From assembly GCA_024680445.1 (NCBI GenBank), contig JAILCJ010000189.1, positions 1-6,339 on the forward strand: 6,339 bases of DNA, in the 5' to 3' direction. Under the pieces are notes generated by a model, which worked only from the letters and a program-made list of their open reading frames with translations, was not told where the DNA came from and did not search any database. Positions 1 to 6,315 of the stretch are shown here, piece by piece. Origin of the DNA: Campylobacter sp. Lineage in GTDB: Bacteria > Campylobacterota > Campylobacteria > Campylobacterales > Campylobacteraceae. A program made the translations under genes and the position numbers. Within the stretch, counting starts at the first letter, position 1. Each line of letters starts with the position of its first letter.

Positions 1-430
1 TTGTTTTACGCTTTTAAAAGAGTTAAAAGATACCGAACTTATCTCGCCGGTGTCTTTTTCGTTATCGGTGCTAAATTCCGCCCCAGCACTTGTGGCGATA
101 GAAAAGCAAAATCACAATGAAATCACAGCTATTTCATCAAATTTGCCTTTTGAAAATGCCTTGATAAGTGCTGTTTCAAAGATGAAAGATGAAGCTTTTG
201 TCGTGGTTTATGACGAGCTTTTGGGCGATGATAAAGAGCCAGAGGATTATGCATTTTTGGCTATGCAAATTTGTCGGGGGGATAAATTTGAGCTTGAATT
301 TAGTTCAAATTTGATGATAGATAACAAAGCCGATAAAAGCTATTTGCGTTTTTTGAGAGCTTTAAAAAGCAAGGCAAAAGGCTATGAATTTAGTTCAAAT
401 TCTTTAAATTTTAAGTGGACATTAAAATGA
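1..430 (+). CDS. Ketosynthase-like chain length factor of aryl polyene type, 5' truncated
   Basis: The gene enters from the left edge. The frame is open from base 2, so the GTG at 50 is an internal Val codon and not the start. About 142 C-terminal residues are visible. The segment ELISPVSFSLSVLNSAPALVAI (bases 35-100) matches the beta-ketoacyl synthase-like N-terminal family (PF13723), where the usual form is roughly SP-aFs-SVHNA-aG. A later VVVYDELL segment matches the family's conserved 'v-yDe' strand. The protein stops at TGA 428-430 with no second thiolase half, as expected for this short family (about 240 residues from memory). Such proteins act as the catalytically inert partner (chain length factor, ApeC-like) of the cluster ketosynthase. 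The His of the SVHNA motif is Leu here. The stop overlaps the next start in ATGA. Family assignment is fairly sure. The role is inferred from family and synteny. Confidence 0.82.
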   Translation, partial: CFTLLKELKDTELISPVSFSLSVLNSAPALVAIEKQNHNEITAISSNLPFENALISAVSKMKDEAFVVVYDELLGDDKEPEDYAFLAMQICRGDKFELEFSSNLMIDNKADKSYLRFLRALKSKAKGYEFSSNSLNFKWTLK

Positions 431-1164
431 AAGAAATGCTTTCATCAGCTTTTTGTTTTTCGCTTTTTGGTATCATAGCTTTGATCGGAAATTTGGTATT
501 TTTGCCAGTGATTTTACTTAGACTTCATAAGCTAAAATCGGTGCAAAATTTATCTAGGGATCTGGTTTTTGTTTCATGGAGATTTTTTCTTGTTTTAGGG
601 CATTTGAGTGGCAAATTTAACTACAATGCCCTAAGACTTGATACCAAAAATTTAAAATCAGCCCTTATAATAGCAAATCACCCATCTTTGCTTGATGTGG
701 TTTTTATGCTGGGAAATTTAAGGCGGATAAATTGCGTGGTAAAGTCAGAACTTACAAGAAATATTTTTTTGTTTGGAGCGATAAAAGCCAGCGGTTATAT
801 CTCAAATAGCGATAATGAAAGTTTGCTAAACGATAGTTTAAATGCCCTAAGATCTGGCGAGAATTTGCTGATTTTTCCAGAAGGCACAAGAACTACTGAT
901 AAAATTAGCTTTCACAAGGCTGCATTTTATGTAGCGATAAACGGAGCAAAAAGACTTTATCCGCTTTTTATAAAGCTTGATAAATATTGCTTAAAACGGG
1001 GTTCAAAATGGTATGAAACCCCAAATATGAATTTTAATTTTGTGATGAACGATTATATAGACATACAAAATTACGAAAAAACTAAACAAAATCCTATTCG
1101 GGTGAGGAAACTTTACCAAAATATGCAGGATTTGTATAAAAAGGAATTTGATAATGAACGATGA
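427..1164 (+). CDS. PlsC-type 1-acylglycerol-3-phosphate acyltransferase-like membrane acyltransferase (ApeD-like)
   Basis: This 245-residue protein belongs to the LPLAT/PlsC superfamily, which transfers acyl groups from acyl-ACP or acyl-CoA to lipid acceptors at the inner membrane. Visible motifs are the catalytic HX4D box NHPSLLD (His85, Asp90), the VVKSEL block around residues 104-109, GYI at 123-125, and the acceptor-binding FPEGTRT at 150-156. A hydrophobic segment at residues 8-31 probably anchors it in the membrane. ATG 427 is chosen as start because it overlaps the upstream stop (ATGA) and has AAGTGGA at 413-419 at good spacing. A GTG at 415 in the same frame is possible but less likely. 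Its position beside ACP genes in an aryl polyene-like operon suggests it moves a polyene or ordinary fatty acyl chain onto the lipid anchor rather than serving general phospholipid synthesis. That acceptor is inferred. Confidence 0.88.
   Translation: MKEMLSSAFCFSLFGIIALIGNLVFLPVILLRLHKLKSVQNLSRDLVFVSWRFFLVLGHLSGKFNYNALRLDTKNLKSALIIANHPSLLDVVFMLGNLRRINCVVKSELTRNIFLFGAIKASGYISNSDNESLLNDSLNALRSGENLLIFPEGTRTTDKISFHKAAFYVAINGAKRLYPLFIKLDKYCLKRGSKWYETPNMNFNFVMNDYIDIQNYEKTKQNPIRVRKLYQNMQDLYKKEFDNER
1141..1146 (+). promoter_or_regulatory. Ribosome binding site of the first ACP gene
   Basis: AAGGAA lies 7 bases before ATG 1154 and inside the end of the upstream acyltransferase gene. It decides for ATG 1154 over the in-frame TTG at 1148, which would sit only 1 base from this site. 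Confidence 0.65.
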
Positions 1165-1402
1165 GATAAAAGAGCTAATCATCAAAAGTCTAAATATCCC
1201 GGACATAAAGCCTAGCGACATAGATGATAAAGCACCGCTTTTTAACGATGGTTTAGGGCTTGATAGCGTTGATGCCTTGGAGCTTGGACTAGCGATTCAA
1301 AAGACTTACGGTATAGTTTTGGACGCAAAAACTACAAATTTAAAAGAAGTTTTTTATAGCGTCGATTCACTTGCAAAATACATAGAACAAAAGAAAGGCT
1401 AA
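1154..1402 (+). CDS. Acyl carrier protein, first of two (ApeE-like)
   Basis: An 82-residue acidic protein with the acyl carrier protein fold. The phosphopantetheine attachment motif GLDSVDALEL places the modified Ser at residue 38, preceded by a loop rich in Asp/Gly and followed by helix II. The C-terminal helix ends in Lys-rich residues. ATG 1154 is preferred because of the AAGGAA site 7 bases upstream. The start lies 11 bases inside the acyltransferase gene. It carries acyl or aryl-polyene intermediates as thioesters in the cytoplasm. In aryl polyene clusters two adjacent ACPs are typical, one for starter or chain elongation and one with a partly separate role. Which is which cannot be read from sequence. 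It is clearly dissimilar to its neighbour, so this is not a recent tandem copy. Confidence 0.93.
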   Translation: MNDEIKELIIKSLNIPDIKPSDIDDKAPLFNDGLGLDSVDALELGLAIQKTYGIVLDAKTTNLKEVFYSVDSLAKYIEQKKG

Positions 1403-1403
1403 T

Positions 1404-1658
1404 ATGAGCGAAGAAGCGATTTTTGAGATATTGCAAAAAGCTTTGGTTGAATTGTTTGAAATTCCAAAAGAAAAAATTTCTTTGCAAGCTCGCATTTATG
1501 AGGACTTAGATATAGATAGCATAGACGCTATTGATTTGGTTGATTATGTGAAAAAACAAACAGGCTATAAAATGCAAGCGAACGATTTCAAAGAAGTTAG
1601 AACCTTGCAAGATATAGTTTCGGTGGTGGCTAAAAAACTTGAAAAAGATGATATTTAA
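1404..1658 (+). CDS. Acyl carrier protein, second of two (ApeF-like)
   Basis: An 84-residue acyl carrier protein. The attachment motif DLDIDSIDAIDL gives Ser39 as the phosphopantetheine site, and the preceding segment (residues 17-35, including FEIPKEKI and EDLDID) is the standard ACP helix I-loop pattern. Compared with the first ACP it is closer to a conventional fatty acid or LPS-type ACP in its Asp-Ile-Asp-Ser-Ile core. ATG 1404 follows the upstream stop by a single base and is preceded by AAAGG (1394-1398) at 5 bases. The pair is probably translated in fixed ratio from the same message. It would accept activated starter or extender groups from the ligase and ketosynthase of the pathway. 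The exact partner is inferred. Confidence 0.93.
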   Translation: MSEEAIFEILQKALVELFEIPKEKISLQARIYEDLDIDSIDAIDLVDYVKKQTGYKMQANDFKEVRTLQDIVSVVAKKLEKDDI

Positions 1659-2181
1659 TGTCATCTTTAACGGTGCAAATTTTGCCTATCCGTTTTTGCT
1701 GTGGTTTTATAAAGACGCATATTTAGTCGAAATTTTACTTTTTATGGCATTGCTTTGGGCTACAAAGTGGTTTATAGGGCGTAAAATTTCAGATATTTTG
1801 CTAGCCATGTTATTTTTGGCTTTGGCTTTGATAAAGAGTGAATTTTTGATTTATCTTTATCCGGTGATTATAAATTTATCATTTTTGGCGATTTTTGCAA
1901 GTAGTCTAAATGGCGAAGCTATAATCACAAAATTTGCAAAAATTTCAGCCAAAAAACAGGGTAAAATTTTAGATGAAAATGCACTAAATTACACTAGAAA
2001 ACTCACCATACTTTGGTGTGTATTTTTTGTGTTAAACGCCCTTGTTTGCGTGATTTTAGCTAGTTTTAGCAACAAGGCGGCTTGGACAATTTATACAGGT
2101 GTAATTTCGTATGTTTTAATAGGCATATTATTTTTTGGAGAAATGATATTTAGGAAAGTGATACTATGCAAAAGATTATAA
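1648..2181 (+). CDS. COG4648-like integral membrane protein (ApeG-like)
   Basis: A 177-residue, strongly hydrophobic protein with about five to six membrane segments (near residues 5-21, 24-43, 48-62, 66-87, 119-140 and 146-168). Conserved-looking marks of the COG4648 family found in aryl polyene operons are the YPVIINL-like segment at 71-77, a central cytosolic loop with Tyr-Thr-Arg-Lys-Leu-Thr then Trp123, the WTIYTG segment at 146-151 and Glu165/Arg169 near the C terminus. No enzymatic motif is visible and the function of the family is not established to my knowledge. A membrane role in assembling or moving the product is inferred from its place between the ACPs and the ligase. ATG 1648 overlaps the ACP gene by 11 bases. 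An in-frame TTG at 1639 is an alternative start, because the site before ATG 1648 is weak. Confidence 0.8.
   Translation: MIFNVIFNGANFAYPFLLWFYKDAYLVEILLFMALLWATKWFIGRKISDILLAMLFLALALIKSEFLIYLYPVIINLSFLAIFASSLNGEAIITKFAKISAKKQGKILDENALNYTRKLTILWCVFFVLNALVCVILASFSNKAAWTIYTGVISYVLIGILFFGEMIFRKVILCKRL
2152..2158 (+). promoter_or_regulatory. Ribosome binding site of the ligase-dehydratase gene
   Basis: AGGAAAG ends 7 bases before ATG 2166 and lies within the coding region of the upstream membrane protein. It supports ATG 2166 as the start despite the 16-base overlap with the preceding gene. Confidence 0.6.
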
Positions 2182-3761
2182 ATTCAAATTTTCGTATTTT
2201 AAAAAACAAAAAAGAAATAAGCAAAGATGAACTTTTAGAAAATATATCGCTTTTTGCGAGTGCTTTGAAAAAACAAAACTTAGACGAAATAGAAATTTAT
2301 TTATCGGATAATTATGATTTTTTGGTGGCTTTTTTGGCAGCCATGAGTTTAAATTTGAAAGTTTTTATCTTGCAAAAAGAAAGTTTAAATGACAAATTTA
2401 ACATCAGTGATAAAAATTTTAAAGAAATTTTACAAAGTGCAAACGGCGAAAAATCAAAGCTAGATACAAATCCGCAAAATATCTTTTATATGCAAACCTC
2501 CGGTAGCAGTTCGGTTGCCAAAAAAATCCCAAAAAGTTTAGAGCAAATGATAAATGAGGCTCATGCCTTGCAAGATATGCTTGCTTTGAAAAAAGATGAT
2601 AAAATCGTTGCAAATATCCCATTTCAACACCTTTTTGGACTAACTTTTAAAATCTTTTTGCCTTTGGTAAATGGCGGAGTTATAGAAAACGAAACCTTGC
2701 TTTATCCAGAAGATTTTATGCTTTATGCTAAAAATAGCGAGGATTTTACGCTTTTAAGCACCGCAACTGCTCTAAATGTACTTTTAAAACACGATCTTAG
2801 CGATATAAAATCCATAAAAAGGATAATCACAGCCGGTTCAAAATTACCAGAGCAAACTCGAAAAGATGTAAATGAAAAATTGCCAAACACCGAACTTATC
2901 GAGATTTACGGTAGCACAGAAACCGGCGTTATAGCAAGAAATAAAGGCGATGGTTTGGTGCTTTTTAAGGGTGTAAAAGCCAGTCTTGATAAAGACGAAA
3001 GGCTTATCATAGATTCGCCTTGGCAAAAAAATGCTATCTTAAAAGATGAGTTTGTAAGCAACGACTGCGCTAGGATAGATGGCGATAAAATCGTGCTTTT
3101 GGGTAGGAGTGATAGAATGGTAAAACTACATGAAAAAAGATTTAACCTCGATAGCGTCGAAGCCGTGATACGAGCAAACGAGCTTATAGACGAGTGTTAT
3201 GTGGGGCTTGAAGATGATAAAACTAGATTTTCAGCACTTTTAACGCTTTCAGACGAGGGCAAAGAGGCGTTTAGAAATGGTGGCAAACTAGCCATTACAA
3301 ATTCGCTAAAAGCCGAGCTAAATAAGCATTTTGGCAACGAAATAAGATATTTTTATATAAGAAATACTTTGCCATACAACGCCCAAGGCAAGATAACAAA
3401 GGCGGATTTTTTAGCCGAGTGCAAAAAACTACATAGGATCGAATTTGAAGACATAACGGTTTTGCCAGATACCATAAGTGCGAAGGCTTTTATCAGTCCG
3501 TCTTGCTTTTATTTTGACGGACATTTTGCAAATTTTCCAGTTTTGCCGGGTTTTGTGCAAATCGGACTAGTTTATGAACTTTTAGAACAATATAATATTT
3601 TAAGAAAACAAATTTGCGAGATAGAAAGTGCGAAATTTACGAGTCTCGTTCGCCCTTTTGACGAGATAAATATAGAGATAAAAAAACAAGATAAAATTTA
3701 TTTTGAAATCACAAAAAATTACCAAATTTGTGCTAGTGGCAGGCTGGTTTTGTGCAAGTAG
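2166..3761 (+). CDS. Fusion of acyl/aryl-ACP ligase (AMP-binding) and FabA/FabZ-like hotdog dehydratase (ApeH-ApeI type)
   Basis: This 531-residue protein has two domains. Residues 1 to about 420 are an ANL adenylating enzyme: P-loop TSGSSSVAKKIPK (111-123), PFQHLFGL (152-159), AMP-binding YGSTETG (248-254), Asp300 in the NDCAR segment, the hinge GRSDRMVKLHEKRF (313-326) and a C-terminal catalytic Lys410 in the NAQGKITK segment. The first domain is short for the family because the N-terminal part is reduced. Residues about 430-531 form a hotdog with FYFDGHFANFPVLPGF (449-464), the FabZ/FabA 'GHFP-xP-xPG' pattern with catalytic His454. The ligase would activate an aryl starter and load it on an ACP. 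The second domain would dehydrate 3-hydroxyacyl-ACP during polyene extension. The two are separate genes (apeH, apeI) in enterobacterial clusters as I recall. The residue after PGFVQI, normally acidic, is Gly468. Substrate is inferred from context. Confidence 0.87.
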   Translation: MQKIINSNFRILKNKKEISKDELLENISLFASALKKQNLDEIEIYLSDNYDFLVAFLAAMSLNLKVFILQKESLNDKFNISDKNFKEILQSANGEKSKLDTNPQNIFYMQTSGSSSVAKKIPKSLEQMINEAHALQDMLALKKDDKIVANIPFQHLFGLTFKIFLPLVNGGVIENETLLYPEDFMLYAKNSEDFTLLSTATALNVLLKHDLSDIKSIKRIITAGSKLPEQTRKDVNEKLPNTELIEIYGSTETGVIARNKGDGLVLFKGVKASLDKDERLIIDSPWQKNAILKDEFVSNDCARIDGDKIVLLGRSDRMVKLHEKRFNLDSVEAVIRANELIDECYVGLEDDKTRFSALLTLSDEGKEAFRNGGKLAITNSLKAELNKHFGNEIRYFYIRNTLPYNAQGKITKADFLAECKKLHRIEFEDITVLPDTISAKAFISPSCFYFDGHFANFPVLPGFVQIGLVYELLEQYNILRKQICEIESAKFTSLVRPFDEINIEIKKQDKIYFEITKNYQICASGRLVLCK

Positions 3762-4498
3762 TTTTTTTGATTCCTTATTACAATCACCCCTACACCATAG
3801 GCAAATTAACGCAAATTCTCCAAGGCTATGCTTATGATATTTTGATAGTCGATGACGGCTCAAATGAAGATGGCAAAAGTGCTTTAAAGGCACTAAATGC
3901 ATCAAATTTGAACTTGCAAATGCAAAAAGCAAAACTCATGCTTTACACCAAAGAAAGCAACGAGGGCAAGGGGTCGGCTATAAAAAAAGGGCTTGGCTTG
4001 GCTTATTTGCTAGGTTACAGCCACGCTTTTTGTGTCGATGCGGATTTGCAGCATGATTTAAGCAATTTTGACGAATTTATGAGATCTTGCGAGCAAAATC
4101 CAGAAGCCATAATCTGTGCGAATCCTATTTACTCTGACAACGCTCCAAAATCAAGGCTTTATGGTAGAAAAATCACGAATTTTTGGGTGCAAATCAATAC
4201 TCTTGGTGGCGATATAAAAGATTGTATGTGTGGCATGAGAATTTATCCGCTAAAAAATATGCAAGAAATTTATCCAAAATGCAAGTCAGATGCCATGGAT
4301 TTTGATATAGAAATTTTTGTTATGGCTTATAAATTTGGTATCAAATTTGTATGGATAGACACCAAGGTTAGCTACGAAGAAAACGGCATTTCGCACTTTA
4401 AATATCTAAAAGACAATCTTAAAATTTCAAAGGTGCACGCCAAGCATTTTTTCTTATTACCGCTTTTTGCGTTTAAAAAACTTAGGCAAAAACTATGA
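3752..4498 (+). CDS. Family 2 glycosyltransferase (GT-A fold), ApeJ N-terminal part equivalent
   Basis: A 248-residue cytosolic glycosyltransferase. The N terminus MQVVFLIPYYNH is the first GT2 strand, followed by the nucleotide-binding DILIVDDGS (residues 29-37), NEGKGSAIKKGL (70-81) and the metal-binding DADLQH (96-101, DxD). A later GMRIYPL segment and an acidic DFDIEIF segment are typical of dolichyl-phosphate mannose/glucose synthase-like enzymes. It starts at GTG 3752, since an in-frame TAG at 3734 excludes earlier starts and the next ATG would remove the conserved first strand. It overlaps the ligase by 10 bases and ends in ATGA with the next gene. In aryl polyene clusters of gammaproteobacteria a single gene encodes this domain joined to an LpxL-like acyltransferase. 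Here they are separate. The sugar donor and acceptor are unknown. It probably builds the glycolipid anchor of the pigment. Confidence 0.9.
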   Translation: MQVVFLIPYYNHPYTIGKLTQILQGYAYDILIVDDGSNEDGKSALKALNASNLNLQMQKAKLMLYTKESNEGKGSAIKKGLGLAYLLGYSHAFCVDADLQHDLSNFDEFMRSCEQNPEAIICANPIYSDNAPKSRLYGRKITNFWVQINTLGGDIKDCMCGMRIYPLKNMQEIYPKCKSDAMDFDIEIFVMAYKFGIKFVWIDTKVSYEENGISHFKYLKDNLKISKVHAKHFFLLPLFAFKKLRQKL

Positions 4499-5406
4499 AA
4501 TGGTGGCAACAAAACGAAAAAGGGGGAGTTTTTTGGTTAAATCTTAGCCTTTTTTTGGTTGCATATTTGCCTAAATTTTTGGTTAAATTCCTTGCTGTTT
4601 GGATAAGTTTGTTTTATTTTTTGTTTTTTGCCATGCAAAGAAAAGCGATTTGCAAATTTTATGAAAATTTGTATCTTTTCAAAAATGGTGAAAAACTTTC
4701 TTTTTTTAAAAAATACTTTTTAAGTTATATAAATTTTTATGAATTTGCCCTTGCTATATGCGATAAAATAGCACTTTGGAAGGATAAAATCAAATTTGAT
4801 AGCATAGTTATAAAAGATGAAAGTTACGCCCTTGCTTTGCTAAAAAATCAGCAAAAAGGCAAGGTTATACTCACTTCGCATTTTGGAAATGTCGAGATAG
4901 CAAGGGGTTTTGAAGAAAAGCTAGGCAGTAGTAAAATTTACATTTTGATGTATGGCAAAAATACTCAAAAATTTATTGATTTTATGAATAAAGTTTCATC
5001 AAAAAAGATAAATATTTTGCTCGTTGAAGAGCTTGATATACAAAATATTTTACAGCTTGAAAAAATCATACAAAATGGCGATCATATCGGCATAATGGGC
5101 GATAGAACCAGCATTTCAAATAGCAAAAATGCAAGGATAAAATTTCTTGGCAAAGAGTGCGAATTCCCACAAGGTGCGTTTTATCTAGCTCACATTTTAA
5201 AAAGCCAATTAGTTTGTTTAAACTGCATAAAAAACCTTAACAAATACGAAATAAGCGTCAAGGCTTTGCAAAGCGATAAAGAGCAAAAACAAGCAAAAGT
5301 CGATGAGTTGTTGGCAAAATATGTAGAAATTTTAGAAAAAGAAGTTTGCGAAAAGCCAAAATTTTGGTTTAATTTTTATGATTTTTGGGGACAAGATGAT
5401 AAGTGA
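4495..5406 (+). CDS. LpxL/HtrB-type lipid acyltransferase (COG4261-like), ApeJ C-terminal part equivalent
   Basis: A 303-residue LPLAT-fold enzyme of the lipid A late acyltransferase branch. The N terminus has a W-x-x-N-E-K-G-G element (residues 4-11) like the WxxxGERG start of this family, followed by a hydrophobic helix pair at about 13-47 that would hold it at the inner membrane. The catalytic HX4E box is SHFGNVE (His129, Glu134). A GDR element at 202-204 and FPQGAFYLA around 227-235 match the family's conserved C-terminal half. It transfers an acyl chain from an ACP to a sugar or glycolipid acceptor. In this operon that could be the polyene chain. Its start overlaps the glycosyltransferase stop (ATGA), with AGG at 4484-4486. 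The reaction direction and substrate are inferred from homologous gene order only. Confidence 0.86.
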   Translation: MKWWQQNEKGGVFWLNLSLFLVAYLPKFLVKFLAVWISLFYFLFFAMQRKAICKFYENLYLFKNGEKLSFFKKYFLSYINFYEFALAICDKIALWKDKIKFDSIVIKDESYALALLKNQQKGKVILTSHFGNVEIARGFEEKLGSSKIYILMYGKNTQKFIDFMNKVSSKKINILLVEELDIQNILQLEKIIQNGDHIGIMGDRTSISNSKNARIKFLGKECEFPQGAFYLAHILKSQLVCLNCIKNLNKYEISVKALQSDKEQKQAKVDELLAKYVEILEKEVCEKPKFWFNFYDFWGQDDK

Positions 5407-5806
5407 ATTTTATAGTTTAAAAGCCGAATTTTACGACGTTGATAGCATGGGCGTAGTTTGGCACGGCAATTATGTAAGATTTTTAGAAAGTGCAAGATGT
5501 TCGTTTTTAGACGAACTTGGTTGTGATTATATGAAAATGAAAGATTCAGGTTTTGCCTTGCCGGTGATAAAACTTGACTTAAAATTTGTTAGCTATATCA
5601 AATTTAAACAAATCATCAAGGTAAAAATCGACATAGACGAATACGATGTATTTTTGCGACTTAAATACACGATTTTTGATGAGGATTTAAAGACTAAATT
5701 ATGCGAGGCAAGCACAACGCAAGTGGCTGTAACTTTGGAGGGCGAGACGCTTTATGAGTTACCCCAAGTGCTAAAAGATGCCTTGCAAAAGGTGGTGAAA
5801 AAATGA
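5396..5806 (+). CDS. 4HBT-family hotdog acyl thioesterase (YbgC/ApeK-like)
   Basis: A 136-residue single hotdog domain. The N-terminal segment FYDVDSMGVVWHGNYVRFLESAR (residues 12-34) is the hallmark of 4-hydroxybenzoyl-CoA thioesterase/YbgC enzymes: Asp16 as catalytic acid and HGNY with conserved Asn25. It hydrolyses acyl- or aroyl-thioesters. In aryl polyene operons it is expected to release or proofread ACP-bound intermediates. ATG 5396 is chosen (GGGGAC just upstream), giving an N terminus that begins close to the conserved strand. ATG 5378 is in the same frame and would add six residues, but it lies deeper in the upstream gene, which overlaps by 11 bases here. The protein has no signal peptide and is cytosolic. 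General housekeeping YbgC function is less likely given the operon. Confidence 0.9.
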   Translation: MISEFYSLKAEFYDVDSMGVVWHGNYVRFLESARCSFLDELGCDYMKMKDSGFALPVIKLDLKFVSYIKFKQIIKVKIDIDEYDVFLRLKYTIFDEDLKTKLCEASTTQVAVTLEGETLYELPQVLKDALQKVVKK

Positions 5807-6315
5807 AAAAAATTTTATGTTTTTTAGCCTTTTTTGGCTTTGCTTTTGGGCTTGAAATTTCAGAGTTAGCACATTTAAAAGTGAGCGAATTTGATGGCAA
5901 ATTTGAACAAAGTAAAAATATCAAAAACTTTTCTAAACCTATCAAAAGCGAAGGAAATTTTACTTTTAAAAACAAAGAGCTTTTTTGGAACACCCAAAAA
6001 CCAGTTGTAAATAGCGTTAAAATCAGTAGCGAAGGCACCTTTGCCTTGATAGATGGTAAGTGGATAAAGTCGCAAAAAGACTATGATAAAAATTTGTTTT
6101 TAAACATTATAAATTTCGATACAGACGCTTTAAAAAAGGACTTTGACATAGAAGTGGGCGGAGAAAAAAACGACTGGGAAATGCTTTTAAAACCAAAAAA
6201 TATTTGGCTAAAAAAGATATTTGAGAGCATAAAAATTGCTGGTGGCAAAAAGCCAAAAAGCATAAAAATGCTAGAAATAAATGGCGATACGAGCGAAATT
6301 TTATTTTATGAATAG
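5803..6315 (+). CDS. LolA-like periplasmic outer-membrane lipoprotein carrier (ApeL-like)
   Basis: A 170-residue exported protein. Residues 1-16 form a signal peptide (Lys-Lys, then a Phe/Leu-rich core ending FAFG) with likely cleavage before Leu17-Glu18. The mature part has the LolA pattern: FDGKFEQSKNIKNFSKP (30-46) resembling 'G-F-Q-K-i-kplkS', SEGNFTFKN and ELFWNTQKP (59-67, 'vlW-t-kP'), and a C-terminal region with a short LEINGDTSEILF strand, resembling LolA-type end strands. LolA carries lipid-modified molecules across the periplasm. Members in aryl polyene clusters are thought to help move the pigment lipid to the outer membrane. The start ATG overlaps the thioesterase stop (ATGA), with AAGGTGG at 5789-5795 placed 7 bases before it. 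Being far from any lolB or fts genes, it is unlikely to be the housekeeping LolA. The cargo is inferred. Confidence 0.85.
   Translation: MKKILCFLAFFGFAFGLEISELAHLKVSEFDGKFEQSKNIKNFSKPIKSEGNFTFKNKELFWNTQKPVVNSVKISSEGTFALIDGKWIKSQKDYDKNLFLNIINFDTDALKKDFDIEVGGEKNDWEMLLKPKNIWLKKIFESIKIAGGKKPKSIKMLEINGDTSEILFYE

Noticed and set aside
50..52. GTG as the start of the first gene
   Set aside because: The frame is open to the left window edge and the residues before it (ELISP-V) match the conserved family segment, so the true start lies outside the window.
276..281. Run of six G in the chain length factor gene, a possible phase-variation tract as in Campylobacter contingency genes
   Set aside because: Contingency tracts are normally eight or more G. 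This one encodes Arg-Gly-Asp in a well-conserved frame and is too short to slip often.
295..401. Exact 17-base direct repeat at 295-311 and 385-401, coding EFSSN twice
   Set aside because: It fits codon preference in AT-rich DNA coding for the same short residue string. There is no flanking target duplication or mobile element, and the gene is intact through it.
3762..3768. Run of seven T at the start of the glycosyltransferase gene, considered as a terminator or slippage site
   Set aside because: No GC-rich stem precedes it, it lies inside the conserved first strand of the enzyme, and the operon clearly continues.
3600..3932. Reverse-strand open frame of about 110 codons across the ligase/glycosyltransferase junction
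   Set aside because: It overlaps two motif-bearing genes, has no recognisable domain, and is expected by chance opposite AT-rich coding DNA. The same applies to other antisense frames at 1003-1221, 2419-2622, 2844-3026, 5694-6038 and 6081-6263.
5803..6315. Housekeeping LolA
   Set aside because: Its place between a thioesterase and a membrane gene in a pigment-type operon and its divergent sequence favour the pathway-dedicated LolA-like family. This remains a judgement from context.
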